Assembly (NCBI RefSeq): GCF_000585215.1
Contig: NZ_AONC01000028.1
Span: forward strand, 1 to 64,000
DNA from: Imhoffiella purpurea
Lineage (GTDB): Bacteria; Pseudomonadota; Gammaproteobacteria; Chromatiales; Chromatiaceae
Length of the DNA: 64,000 nucleotides
Direction: 5' to 3'
A model generated the notes under the pieces. That model was not told where the DNA came from, searched no databases, and worked only from the letters and a program-made list of their open reading frames with translations. A program made the position numbers and the translations under genes. This document shows, in pieces, positions 53,846 to 62,297 of the stretch (positions are counted from its first letter, which is position 1; every line of letters starts with the position of its first letter).

Positions 53846-54004
53846 GCTGGTCTGACTCGGGATGGGATCTTCGAAGAAGGCGGAAAGGGCGCATCATGCC
53901 ATCCCCGATCATTGGGGGACAACGCCCTCCATCGGCTCCAGGAGGGGCGAATCCTGCTGCTGCCGAAGGCCCATCGAGACGATCGGACGGTCGGACAGAG
54001 TCAC

Positions 54005-55342
54005 TCAGGTCACTGCGGTCAGTATGCGATAGACCTCGGCCAGGGCATCCTCATCGCCCACGTTGCCCGGAAAGATCACCACCGGCAGGTCCGACAGACG
54101 CGGATGATCGGACGGACAGCGCACCACCGAACATCCGGGCTGAATCTGGCCCAGCACCCGCGCGGTCCGCAGCGCCAAGCCCTGGCTGAGTGTATCGTTC
54201 GAGGTGATCCCGCCCTTGCTGATGAGGAAGCCGGTCTCGCGCGGCAGGTTGCGGACGAGCCGCACCAGAAAGCCCGAGACCCGCTCGCCGAAGGCCAGAC
54301 GCTCGGATTTGGTCTCGAAGCGGCGCTCGCCCCGGCTGGTATAGAGCACCAGGCTGCGATTCTCGTGCTGGGCCGTCTCCAGACGATCTAGGAGCGCGTC
54401 GAACAGCCCCTCCTCGTCCTGGATCAAACGCTCCAGATCGATCTCGGCCGGTACCACGTCGGTCGTTTCGATCAGCCGCTCCAGCTGACGGCTCGACTTG
54501 GCCACATGCGAGCCGACCAGCACCACGCCCGGCCGACCATTGCGCACATAGGCGGACATGCCCTCCGCCGGGATCGGCTGTGGCGGCAGTCTTGCGAGCG
54601 AGGTCAGCAGACTCGCGGCGCTGCGGAAGAGGAAGCGCTTGCCGGCAGCGGCGGCCTCGATCAGCCGAGCGGCGAAGCCGTCGAGATCGGACTGGCGCTC
54701 GGCATCGACCACGCAGCAGACATTGCCGCCCAGACCGGCGAGCCGTTCGGCCGAATCGCCGCGCACGTCCGCGAGACCGAAGCGCTCGACCTCCCCGGCC
54801 CGGATGCGCCCGGCGGTCTTCTCCTCCACATAGTCGGGCAGGAAGGCATGCTGGAAGCCGAAGACCGAGTCCCGGGCGAACTCGGTCTCGTTGACCGGCA
54901 CGGGCTCGCCATCGACCATGAGGTAATGCACCCCGTCGCGGGTGATGCGTCCCCCCTCGAAGAAGGCCGGAACCAGGAAATGGGCATCGAAGGGGCCGAG
55001 CTCCTCGGCAATGACGTCGGTCTCGACCGGATAGTGACCGCGCAGGGTCGAGTCCGAGCGGCTGACCACCAGCGGCTGGATCGGCCGGCCGGCGGCGGCC
55101 AGCCGCCCCAGCGCCTCGCGCAGATTGACGCAGATCTCGCGCGTCACGCGCTCCGCATCCTCGGCCCCCATGCCGCGCGTATTGCTCAGCACGAAGAGGA
55201 TCGGCGAATCGTCGCTCAGACCCTCGATCAATGTCTCCGGATCCCATCGTGTCAGCAGCAGACAGGAATGCACCGTCTGCGAGCCCGTGGGATCGTCGTC
55301 GATGGCGATGATCTTGGTGGTGGGTGTCTGGTTCATCGGCAT
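54005..55342 (-). CDS. Four-carbon acid sugar kinase family protein (DUF1537/OtnK-like)
   Basis: A 445-residue ATP-dependent kinase with the N-terminal substrate-binding domain (IAIDDDPTGSQTVHSCLLL, FVLSNTRGM, SRSDSTLRGHYPVETD) and the C-terminal nucleotide-binding domain (VVLVGSHVAKSSRQLE, FLISKGGITSNDTLSQGL, VVIFPGNVGD). Family members phosphorylate D-threonate, D-erythronate or related acids. Usual partners (PdxA2, aldolase) are absent. Here it lies after the ThDP enzyme gene on the same strand, with an inverted repeat pair between. Substrate unknown. ATGs at 55342 and 55336. Confidence 0.88.
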   Translation of the reverse strand: MPMNQTPTTKIIAIDDDPTGSQTVHSCLLLTRWDPETLIEGLSDDSPILFVLSNTRGMGAEDAERVTREICVNLREALGRLAAAGRPIQPLVVSRSDSTLRGHYPVETDVIAEELGPFDAHFLVPAFFEGGRITRDGVHYLMVDGEPVPVNETEFARDSVFGFQHAFLPDYVEEKTAGRIRAGEVERFGLADVRGDSAERLAGLGGNVCCVVDAERQSDLDGFAARLIEAAAAGKRFLFRSAASLLTSLARLPPQPIPAEGMSAYVRNGRPGVVLVGSHVAKSSRQLERLIETTDVVPAEIDLERLIQDEEGLFDALLDRLETAQHENRSLVLYTSRGERRFETKSERLAFGERVSGFLVRLVRNLPRETGFLISKGGITSNDTLSQGLALRTARVLGQIQPGCSVVRCPSDHPRLSDLPVVIFPGNVGDEDALAEVYRILTAVT

Positions 55343-55364
55343 GAAGCTCCAACGCAGGGCATGG

Positions 55365-55420
55365 CCTGAATCCGGGAATTGGAACCGCGAAGGCGTAAAG
55401 GACGCGAAGAAAGCCTAAAG
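55365..55420 (+). repeat. Dispersed AACCGCAAAGGCGC repeat, plus-oriented copy
   Basis: A variant copy (GGAACCGCGAAGGCGTAAAGG, then ACGCGAAGAAAGCC) in the gap between the ThDP enzyme and the sugar kinase. It shares about 50 bases, including the flank CCTGAA..GG.AATT, with the copy at 61022-61072. It can pair with the opposite copy at 55483-55514. Confidence 0.75.
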
Positions 55421-55482
55421 ATATGGGCCATGCGCTGATTTCATCCGCAGGATGAGCGCCATACGCCTATCACCCATTGAAA

Positions 55483-55514
55483 TCCTTTGCGCCCTTCGCG
55501 CCTTTGCGGTTCAA
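55483..55514 (-). repeat. Dispersed AACCGCAAAGGCGC repeat, minus-oriented copy
   Basis: The reverse complement reads TTTGAACCGCAAAGGCGCG and then AAGGGCGCAAAGG, nearly the same as the minus copy at 49211-49249. It lies just after the ThDP enzyme stop and could form a 150-base stem-loop with the copy at 55365-55420, perhaps ending that transcript. Confidence 0.75.
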
Positions 55515-55537
55515 AGATTCTCTGATGATCGAATGCC

Positions 55538-57787
55538 CTAGGCCGCGTTGCCGAGCGCGGGCCTGGCCTGCACCATCAGCGCCTTGACTCGCCGCTCCAG
55601 CCCCTCGGGCGAGATGCCGTTGAAGGCCATGATCTCGGCCGGGCTGGCGGTGGTCTCGCCGCGTTGCCAGCCGACCAGGTCGCGTGCCGCCGCACGGCTG
55701 CGCAGCATCACCGGCTCCAGGGCCACGGTGCCGCCGCCGCTCACGCCGATGAGGGCATCGCCGTGGAAGAGCGACTCGAAGGCCGCATCGTCCATGAAGT
55801 CGCCGTCCGGCTCGGCGCTGTGCGACCAGGCGACGTCGTCGGGCCGGTAGAGCCGGCGCGGGTTGGCCACGGCGACGATGCGCACCCGATACCCCTCCGA
55901 CTCCAGCCGGTCCTTGGCGGCGAACACCGGCTGGAACACCATGTCGCCGGTGACGGCGAAGACGAGGGTCCCCCGCGGCCCCTGGGCCGACTCGTAGAGC
56001 CGGACGGCACCCTCGCGCATCGCCTGCTCGGACTGTTCCGGGGTAGAGTGGACCGGGAGCGCCGACTTGGAGGCGACGATGGCGATGCACTTGTTGGACT
56101 GCCCGATCGCCCAGGCATAGGCGGCCTGGATCATGTTGGCGTCCGCGGGATAGAGCAGATAGACGTTGCCGTTGCGCATCTGTCCGCCGATGTAGTTCTC
56201 GATCTCGGGGCGCTGATGGGTCCAGCCGTTGCGCCCCTGCTCCAGCGCCCCGGCGGTGAACATGGAGACCATGGCCGGCGTCTTGCGCCTCAGCTCGGCC
56301 ATCGCCTGACCCACGGTCTGCACGATCGGCCAGCCGTTGATGGCGAAGCTCTCGTAGGAGAGCCACAGCGAGCGTCCGCCGAAGAGCGCCAGACCGGCGG
56401 CGAAGCCGGCGCAGGCATCCTCGTTCAGCGGCTCGTAGACCTGACCGCTCGGGGACTGGTTGTAGAGGTCGTCCTGAGTCGGATGACGGATCTTGAGCGC
56501 GTCGTTGATCGCCTTCATGGCGGATGCCTCGTTGCCGTCGGCATTGGTCACCACGAACTCGGGATCCCGCCGGCCCAGCTCGGCGACCATGGCCGCCAGG
56601 GTGCTCGCCGGAACCGCCTGATCGCCCGGCGCGAATGACTGCATAGGCAGCGCGCCGATCTTGGTCAGGGGACGTTCGCGCTCGGTCACCACCGTCTCGG
56701 CGGCCGGGCCGCCACCCGCGCGGCTCAGGTTGGTGCGCACCAGCGACCAGACCTCCGGGGCCAGCGCACCCCGCTCCAGTGCAGCGGCGATAGTGTCCTT
56801 CTCCGGGGTATCGCCGGGATAGAGGTTGTGCGACTTGGCGCCGCTGGCATGCACGCCCGCGCCCTTGAGCTGCTTGATGACAACGCAGGTCAGGGTCCCG
56901 CTCATGGCCGACTCGGCCGCCTCGCGCACCCCTTCCAGCACGGCGCGACTGAAGGCCATTCGGGCCTCGGGGCCGAAGCGGGTGCTGTCGACATAGGCGC
57001 CCTCCTGGCCCGCGTCGTCGAACTCCTTGGCGTCGATCAGGACGATCCTCTCGAAATCGTGTGCCCGCCAGTAGGCTTCCATCTGCGCGTTGTCCATGAG
57101 GGACACCATCGAATGATGCTCCTGGCTGTAGCCGTTCCAGATCAGCACCGGCAGGAAGTTGGTCACCTCCGGGTAGGCGGTATGGAAATGCTTCATGGCA
57201 GAGAGGATGTAGGGCTCGCCCAATCCGCCGTCGCCGATGGTGCAGGGAAAGAGCCGGTCGCGATTGAGATATGCGCCGGCCATGGCGAAGTGCTGCCCCT
57301 GCCCGAGCGGTCCGGCCGGGGCCAGCAGACCGGGAATGGCACCGGACAGATGGCCGAGCAGACCGTCACGCTCGCGAAAGCGCGACTGCAGGTCGTTCAC
57401 CGTTCGGATGCCCATCCTCTCCAGCGAACCGTCGAGGAACATGGCGCTGTAGAAGCCGGGCGCATGGTGGCCCACCTCTGTGACGATGTTGGTATGACCC
57501 AGCATCGCCAGGGCGGCATAGGCATCGGCCGAGCTGGCGAAGCCACCGGGGTGGCCGGACTGCTTGGAGGCGCAGAGCTGGAGGGTCAGATACCGCAGCG
57601 CGTCGGCCAGCCATTGGGTCTGGCGCACCGAGGCCGTATCCATCTCCTGGATGCGATCCTGTCCCTCGGCGATGGCGGCGGTCCGGCCCGACTGGTCGAA
57701 GTCGGCCGGCAATTGCCCAAAATGCAGGATGCCGTCGAGAAAGGCGGCTTCGGCCTGATCGGCCCGGCGCGGGGATGCATTCGTCAT
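55538..57787 (-). CDS. Thiamine-diphosphate enzyme related to phosphoketolase/transketolase
   Basis: A 749-residue protein. The ThDP motif GDG (TIGDGGLGEPYIL) is followed after ~27 residues by the phosphoketolase-like LIWNGYS. The substrate-entry HPGG is in KQSGHPGGFAS. The second domain has SYESFAINGWP and GRNGWTHQRPEIEN, matching the phosphoketolase (S/N)GxxHQ(D/R)P pattern, then YPADAN and IAIVASKSALP. It is shorter and diverged from classical phosphoketolase (about 790). It may split a ketose phosphate or act on another acid sugar. RBS GAGGAG before ATG 57787. Likely controlled by the divergent IclR gene. Confidence 0.75.
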   Translation of the reverse strand: MTNASPRRADQAEAAFLDGILHFGQLPADFDQSGRTAAIAEGQDRIQEMDTASVRQTQWLADALRYLTLQLCASKQSGHPGGFASSADAYAALAMLGHTNIVTEVGHHAPGFYSAMFLDGSLERMGIRTVNDLQSRFRERDGLLGHLSGAIPGLLAPAGPLGQGQHFAMAGAYLNRDRLFPCTIGDGGLGEPYILSAMKHFHTAYPEVTNFLPVLIWNGYSQEHHSMVSLMDNAQMEAYWRAHDFERIVLIDAKEFDDAGQEGAYVDSTRFGPEARMAFSRAVLEGVREAAESAMSGTLTCVVIKQLKGAGVHASGAKSHNLYPGDTPEKDTIAAALERGALAPEVWSLVRTNLSRAGGGPAAETVVTERERPLTKIGALPMQSFAPGDQAVPASTLAAMVAELGRRDPEFVVTNADGNEASAMKAINDALKIRHPTQDDLYNQSPSGQVYEPLNEDACAGFAAGLALFGGRSLWLSYESFAINGWPIVQTVGQAMAELRRKTPAMVSMFTAGALEQGRNGWTHQRPEIENYIGGQMRNGNVYLLYPADANMIQAAYAWAIGQSNKCIAIVASKSALPVHSTPEQSEQAMREGAVRLYESAQGPRGTLVFAVTGDMVFQPVFAAKDRLESEGYRVRIVAVANPRRLYRPDDVAWSHSAEPDGDFMDDAAFESLFHGDALIGVSGGGTVALEPVMLRSRAAARDLVGWQRGETTASPAEIMAFNGISPEGLERRVKALMVQARPALGNAA

Positions 57788-57881
57788 CGTCTCTCTCCTC
57801 AGATAGTGACCGCTCCGTCTCGAACTGGACGGCTTGCGTTGAGGAGAATCTAGTGAGGGAAAGCGAATTTCACAATAGAGG

Positions 57882-57902
57882 ATGAATTCCACATTATGAA
57901 AT
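57882..57902 (-). promoter_or_regulatory. Candidate IclR operator in the ThDP-enzyme promoter
   Basis: A 21-bp element on the minus strand: ATTTCAT, one base, ATG, one base, GGAATTCAT. It lies 95-115 bp before the ThDP enzyme ATG. The same element with two changes lies at 58424-58444 ahead of the iclR-type gene. An inverted TTTCACAAT/ATTATGAAA pair (57868-57876 and 57893-57901) overlaps it. Confidence 0.6.
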
Positions 57903-58004
57903 ATCACCTGTCATCGCACCCAGAATCGCAGCAGCGAGGAGATGGAGATCGAGGTCGCGTGCTCGGATTATCCAAAACAGTCGAGCGAGACATCGGAGGG
58001 CTCG

Positions 58005-58307
58005 CTAGTGCAGCACCTCTTCGAGCGAGGTCGCCGTGAGCACCCGCTCGGACCATATGAGCAGGGTCGACTCGTCGGCCTGGGCGATCCGGGACTGAAC
58101 CTCTTCGGGCAGTTCGCCGAACTTCAAATGCAGTTGTCGCGCCAGGAGCCGGGCCTCGCCTTGCTGCATACCCTGCTGCATGCCTTGCTGCATACCTTCC
58201 TGAATGCCTTCTTCACGAAAACGTTCGGCGAATCGGCTCATAGTCTGTGCCTCGTCTGGGTAGTCCTGTGCGTATCGTTCATTATCGTCAAGGGCCGCAT
58301 AGATCAT
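58005..58307 (-). pseudogene. C-terminal remnant of an Rpn/DUF4351-type protein
   Basis: A 100-residue ORF with a helical repeat (EGIQEGMQQGMQQGMQQGEARLL-like) followed by a DUF4351-style end (LHLKFGELPEEVQSRIAQADESTLLIWSERVLTA, then SLEEVL). Full-length Rpn-family recombination-promoting nucleases of this kind have an N-terminal PD-(D/E)xK nuclease domain of ~200 residues, which is missing here. It is either a truncated remnant or a short orphan. Tandem 12-bp units at 58160-58207 encode the repeated G-M-Q-Q. Confidence 0.6.
58160..58207. repeat. Tandem 12-bp repeat, four units
   Basis: Units of the form CTTGCTGCATAC, the last degenerate, lie inside the Rpn-like remnant and encode G-M-Q-Q steps on the minus strand. 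This is typical slippage in DUF4351-type proteins. Confidence 0.7.
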
Positions 58308-58423
58308 GAAGACCTTCCGGATGCGGGCTCGACCGAAGAATTGTCTACGCTCAGAAAATCCGACGCAAAGCCGTTCGGTTCAGCTCACGACACCAACTCT
58401 TGAGACAAGTGGCGCAAAATCTG

Positions 58424-58444
58424 ATTTCATCATGCGGAATTCAT
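58424..58444 (+). promoter_or_regulatory. Candidate IclR operator ahead of the iclR-type gene
   Basis: ATTTCAT, C, ATG, C, GGAATTCAT: 19 of 21 positions equal the minus-strand element at 57882-57902. It ends 15 bases before the iclR-type ATG, overlapping the region up to the RBS, so binding would be expected to autorepress. Confidence 0.6.
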
Positions 58445-58459
58445 TTCGAGGAATCCGCC

Positions 58460-59236
58460 ATGGCTCAAGACAGCCCTTCCGGCATCCAGGTCATCGATCG
58501 CGCGGCCTCGCTGCTCGATGCCATCGCCCGCTATCCAGACCCGGTCAGTCTCAAGATCCTCGCTGCCGAGACCGGGCTGAACGTCTCCACGGCCCACCGC
58601 ATCCTCGCCTCGCTGATCCACAACCGCTTCGTCGAGAAGGACGCGGCCGGGCACTACCGGCTCGGACTGCGGCTACTGCAGCTCGGCGTGCGGCTGCACG
58701 GCAACGTCGACGTGCGCGCCATCGCCCTGCCCATCATGGAGGATCTGCGCGACCGCTTCGGCGAAACGGTCAATCTCACCATCCGCGAGGGCGACGCCGT
58801 GGTCTATATCGAGAAGGCGACCCCGAACCGCATGATCCACGTTCAGCAGCTGATCGGATCGCGCGCACCGCTTCATGTCACCGCCGTCGGCAAGCTGATG
58901 CTGGGCGCTGCGGGCGAGGACGCGATCCGCGCCTACGCCGCCCGCACCAACCTGCCCGCCTATACCCGCAACAGCATCACCGACCTGCCGCGCCTGATCG
59001 CCGCATGCGCCCAGTCTCTCGAGCGCGGCTATGCACTCGATGACGAGGAGGCCGAGATGGACGTAGGCTGTATCGGGGTGCTGATCCAGGACGGCACCGG
59101 CAATGTCAGCGCCGGACTGTCGGTGTCGGCGCCGATCAACCGCAGACGATTGGACTGGGTTGAAGAATTAAGAGAAGCAGGACGAACTCTGTCCGACCGA
59201 CTGGGCTATCGGGGACAGGTCCGGACCGAGGGATGA
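58460..59236 (+). CDS. IclR-family transcriptional regulator
   Basis: A 258-residue regulator with an N-terminal winged helix (residues ~8-75: IQVIDRAASLLDAIARYPDP, LAAETGLNVSTAHRILASL) and a C-terminal GAF-like effector domain (GETVNLTIREGDAVVYIEKA, HVTAVGKLMLGAAGE, IGVLIQDGTGNVSAGLSVSAP). GAGGA lies eight bases before the ATG at 58460. It is divergent from the ThDP enzyme with a shared operator motif. The effector is probably an acid sugar or related metabolite, an inference from the neighbouring kinase. Confidence 0.92.
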   Translation: MAQDSPSGIQVIDRAASLLDAIARYPDPVSLKILAAETGLNVSTAHRILASLIHNRFVEKDAAGHYRLGLRLLQLGVRLHGNVDVRAIALPIMEDLRDRFGETVNLTIREGDAVVYIEKATPNRMIHVQQLIGSRAPLHVTAVGKLMLGAAGEDAIRAYAARTNLPAYTRNSITDLPRLIAACAQSLERGYALDDEEAEMDVGCIGVLIQDGTGNVSAGLSVSAPINRRRLDWVEELREAGRTLSDRLGYRGQVRTEG

Positions 59237-59357
59237 ACTTCGAAGACTGGGCGAACATCAGTATCCGCTGAAATACTGACAAATTTCCTCGATCTCATAT
59301 GGGACGAGGTTAAACTCCAGACTCCGCCAGATGACATCACGATTACCGGAGGACTGG

Positions 59358-59963
59358 ATGCTACTGCGTCACTCACACACCTCGCCCTATGTCCGCAAGG
59401 TCATGGTGCTGCTGCACGAGACGGGCCTCATCGACCAGGTCGGGATCGAGACGACCGACGGCTGGTCCGAGCCCGAGGCCCTGACCGCCGAGAATCCCCT
59501 GTCCATGGTCCCGACCCTGGTCCTGCAGAACGGCCAGACGCTCTTCGACAGTCCGCTGATCTGCGAATACCTCGACCGCCAGCACGTGGGCCGGCCCATG
59601 ATCCCGCCGACCGGAGAGATGCACTGGCGGGTGCTGCGCGATCAGGCGCTGGCCGACGGTATCATGGATGCGGCCATCCTCATCTTCATGGAAGGCGTCA
59701 AACGTCCCGAGGACCTGCGCTGGGACTGGTGGCTGGAGCTCAAGCAGCGGGCGATCGAGCGGGCGCTGGATCTGTTGGAACAGGACGTCGAGGCACTGCG
59801 CGATCGGGTCGATCTCGGCACCATCTCGGTGGCGGTGGCGCTCGGTTATATCGACCTGCGCGGGGCCGTCGAGGATTGGCGCCGCAACCGCCCCGAGTTG
59901 ACCGACTGGCACGCGGAATTCAGCCAGCGGCGGTCGATGATCGCGACGGCGCCGCCGCTCTAG
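59358..59963 (+). CDS. Glutathione S-transferase family protein
   Basis: A 201-residue GST. The N-terminal thioredoxin-like domain has LLRHSHTSPYVRKVMVLLHETGL with a Ser/Tyr in the active-site position, NPLSMVPTLVLQNG (cis-Pro) and DSPLICEYLDRQH. A helical C-terminal domain follows. The start ATG at 59358 has GGAGG five bases upstream. The earlier reading frame start at 59331 has none. Substrate unknown. Monocistronic. Confidence 0.88.
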   Translation: MLLRHSHTSPYVRKVMVLLHETGLIDQVGIETTDGWSEPEALTAENPLSMVPTLVLQNGQTLFDSPLICEYLDRQHVGRPMIPPTGEMHWRVLRDQALADGIMDAAILIFMEGVKRPEDLRWDWWLELKQRAIERALDLLEQDVEALRDRVDLGTISVAVALGYIDLRGAVEDWRRNRPELTDWHAEFSQRRSMIATAPPL

Positions 59964-59987
59964 AGGCGCCGAGGGGCGCATCGGCCG

Positions 59988-60461
59988 TCAGATCCTCTCG
60001 ATGGCGTCTTCCATCGCATCCTTGATCACCGCCCCGGCGCGCTCGGGATCGGATTCCCGAACGTCGATCCAGTGGACGTACATCTCATCGCCATCCATAT
60101 CCAGGGTGACCGTCCCCGGTGTGAGCGTGATGCTGTTCGCCAGGATGAGACGCTGGTAGGGCCTCTCGAGCCGGGTCTTGATCCGCACGATGCCGGGATT
60201 GATCGGCAGGCTCGGGCTGAGCACGCGCCGGGCGACGTCGATATTGGCGAGCACGAGGTTCTTGAGGAAGACGGGCATATAGGCCAGGAGCGCAAGCGGA
60301 TTCCAGGGCCGGCTCAAGGCATCCGAGGCTGCAGCCGGTATCGTCAGCCAGACGATGACGGCAGACACCAGAAGACCGGCGACCAGTTCCTGCGGATCGG
60401 CACTGTTGGTGAGACCGACCCAGATGATGAATAGGGCCAGCCCCCACTGAATCCGATGCAT
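59988..60461 (-). CDS. mrpE: Mrp-type Na+/H+ antiporter subunit E
   Basis: A 157-residue membrane protein with three N-terminal segments (LALFIIWVGLTNSADPQELVAG, VIVWLTIPAAA and PLALLAYMPVFLKNLVLANIDVARRVL) and a soluble end with LANSITLTPGTVTLD, the MrpE/MnhE signature. It closes a minus-strand operon of Nuo/hydrogenase-like subunits. In Mbh/Mbs and Ehr complexes Mrp subunits form the ion-pumping arm. The other Mrp subunits are not in the window and are probably upstream beyond 64000 or elsewhere. Confidence 0.9.
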   Translation of the reverse strand: MHRIQWGLALFIIWVGLTNSADPQELVAGLLVSAVIVWLTIPAAASDALSRPWNPLALLAYMPVFLKNLVLANIDVARRVLSPSLPINPGIVRIKTRLERPYQRLILANSITLTPGTVTLDMDGDEMYVHWIDVRESDPERAGAVIKDAMEDAIERI

Positions 60462-60594
60462 GTCTCAATCTCCAGGGTTGTGGAATAGATAGCCCCCAGC
60501 TATGGAACCACCCAATCGGCAAAAGGCTAAAGGAGCAAAAGCCTCCGCAAAACGACGGCTGGAGGCTGATCGCTGACGGCTGAAAGCTCTCTCT

Positions 60595-60993
60595 TCACTT
60601 GTCCTTCGGCATGTAGAGGAAGCTGTCTCCGTCGGCGCTGACGTAGACGCATTCGGCCTCCAGCCTCAGCGAGTCGGGACCGCAGACGTCGACGCAGAGC
60701 CCGCACCAGCAGCAGCGCCCGTAGTCGATGCGCGGGACCAGACCGCTCGCGTTCTTGGGGTTCATGACGGCACCCGGGAGAGGCTCGACCATGTCGATCG
60801 CCTCGTTCATGCAGATGTCCTGGCAGTTTCCGCAGCCGACGCAGGTGCTCAGCGTATTGACGTGGAAACCGCGGTAGCCGGTCACGTCGGGGCGGCGCTC
60901 GACCGGGTAGTTCAGGGTATGCGGCCGCTTGAAGCCCTGCCCCAATGCACTGAATGGATGGACGATGCCCTTGATATCTGGATTCCAGGTCAT
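60595..60993 (-). CDS. NuoI-like 2[4Fe-4S] ferredoxin subunit
   Basis: A 132-residue iron-sulfur protein with two cluster motifs: CVGCGNCQDIC and, after ~30 residues, CWCGLCVDVC. The N-terminal RPHTLNYPVERRPDVTGYRGFH segment is that of NuoI/MbhN. It would carry electrons between an outside donor (ferredoxin-like) and the NuoB-like subunit. It lies between the NuoD-like gene (with a repeat in the 203-bp gap) and mrpE. Confidence 0.9.
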   Translation of the reverse strand: MTWNPDIKGIVHPFSALGQGFKRPHTLNYPVERRPDVTGYRGFHVNTLSTCVGCGNCQDICMNEAIDMVEPLPGAVMNPKNASGLVPRIDYGRCCWCGLCVDVCGPDSLRLEAECVYVSADGDSFLYMPKDK

Positions 60994-61021
60994 GATGACG
61001 ACTCCTGCGCGTGATTAGTGA

Positions 61022-61072
61022 GCCTGAACCTGGCAATTCGAACCGCAAAGGCGCCAAGGACGCGAAAAAAGA
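61022..61072 (+). repeat. Dispersed AACCGCAAAGGCGC repeat inside the Nuo/Mrp operon
   Basis: A single copy (TTCGAACCGCAAAGGCGCC, then AAGGACGCGAAAAAAG) in the gap between the NuoD-like and NuoI-like genes. It shares the flank with the copy at 55365-55420. No opposite copy is nearby, so it may be a solitary insertion. Confidence 0.75.
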
Positions 61073-61196
61073 CGAGCGTCCGAGTGGTACAGGAAGATGC
61101 CCGAGCCATCGCAGGACATCCTGTGCGCGCTTTGGGTTCTCAGCGGTTCGATTGCCTGCCCGAAGAGGACGAAGGGGATGCGGCCGGACACGGCGC

Positions 61197-62297
61197 TCAT
61201 CGCTCGATCTCCGGCGGACAGATGCCCAGAGACGTCATGATGAGGGCCACGTCCGAGAGCTGGGCGCCTTCCAGCAGCCGCTCCAGCAGGGTGAAGGCAT
61301 GGATGATGGAAGGCCCGCGCACCTGCAGCCGACGCAGATAGGGCGACCCGTCCCCGGCCATGAAATAGCCGAACGCACCTCGGGCCGATTCGGACTGCAC
61401 ATAGGTCTCGCCCTTGGGCACCTTGAGATTGCGGTGCTTGGGCAGCTTGCATTGGATGGGACCCTCGGGGAGCTGCTCGAGGACCTGGCGCAGGATGCGA
61501 ATGCTCTGGCGCATCTCGGCGCGCCGCACCAGGGCGCGCGCATAGACGTCGCCGGCCGTCTGGGTCGGGATGTCGAAATCGAGCCGGTCGTAGACCAGAT
61601 AGGGCGCATCCCTGCGCACGTCGCGCGGGATGCCGCAGGCGCGGATCACCGGGCCTGCGTAGCCGTTGCGGATGCACTCCTCGGCGCTGACCACGCCCAC
61701 GCCCTGCAGCCGCTTCTTGACCACGGCATTGTCGAAGAAGATGCGGTCGTACTCGGGCAGGCGCGCCTCGAGCGTATCCAGCAACCGGGTCAGATGCTCG
61801 GGCAGGTCCTCCGGGAGGTCGCGCTTCACGCCGCCCGGATAGATGTACATATGGTAGACGCGACCGCCGGTGATGGCCTCGAAGAGGTCGAGGATGTAGT
61901 CGCGCTCGCCGACCGCCCACTGGGGCACGATCTCGTGACCGATGGACCCGCCCTGACCGGCGAGCCACAGCATATGTGCCTGAAGCCGCGCCAGCTCGAG
62001 GATCATGACCCGGATGTACTGGGCGCGCTCGCTGACCTCGAGCCCCAGCAGTTCCTCGACGCCGCGCGCGAAGTTCTCCTCGTTGGGGTCGGGTTCGGGC
62101 ACGCAGATGCGGCAGACGATGGTGAAGGCCTGGATGACGGTGCGCCGCTCGATCAGCTTCTCGAAGCCGCGGTGCAGATAGCCGACGTGGGTCACGGCCT
62201 TGACGATGGTCTCGCCGTCCAGGTCCAGCTCCAGGCTCATGTTGCCGGTGACGCCCGGATGCTGGGGCCCGTGGAAGATCTTGATGGTGTCGCTCAT
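61197..62297 (-). CDS. NuoD-like/[NiFe]-hydrogenase large-subunit homologue with CxxE in place of CxxC
   Basis: A 366-residue catalytic-type subunit. It has the complex I/group 4 hydrogenase frame (GPQHPG, VGYLHRGFEKL, ERAQYIRVMILELARLQAH, YPGG). The NiFe sites are altered: C65-V-P-E68 in VCRICVPEP and C360-P-P-E363 at the C-terminus, so one Cys of each pair is kept. NiFe binding as in hydrogenases is therefore unlikely. The quinone-site His of complex I (HPxxHG) reads PGVTGN. Ehr or Mbs-type function is inferred. Overlaps the NuoC-like stop by four bases. Confidence 0.85.
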   Translation of the reverse strand: MSDTIKIFHGPQHPGVTGNMSLELDLDGETIVKAVTHVGYLHRGFEKLIERRTVIQAFTIVCRICVPEPDPNEENFARGVEELLGLEVSERAQYIRVMILELARLQAHMLWLAGQGGSIGHEIVPQWAVGERDYILDLFEAITGGRVYHMYIYPGGVKRDLPEDLPEHLTRLLDTLEARLPEYDRIFFDNAVVKKRLQGVGVVSAEECIRNGYAGPVIRACGIPRDVRRDAPYLVYDRLDFDIPTQTAGDVYARALVRRAEMRQSIRILRQVLEQLPEGPIQCKLPKHRNLKVPKGETYVQSESARGAFGYFMAGDGSPYLRRLQVRGPSIIHAFTLLERLLEGAQLSDVALIMTSLGICPPEIER

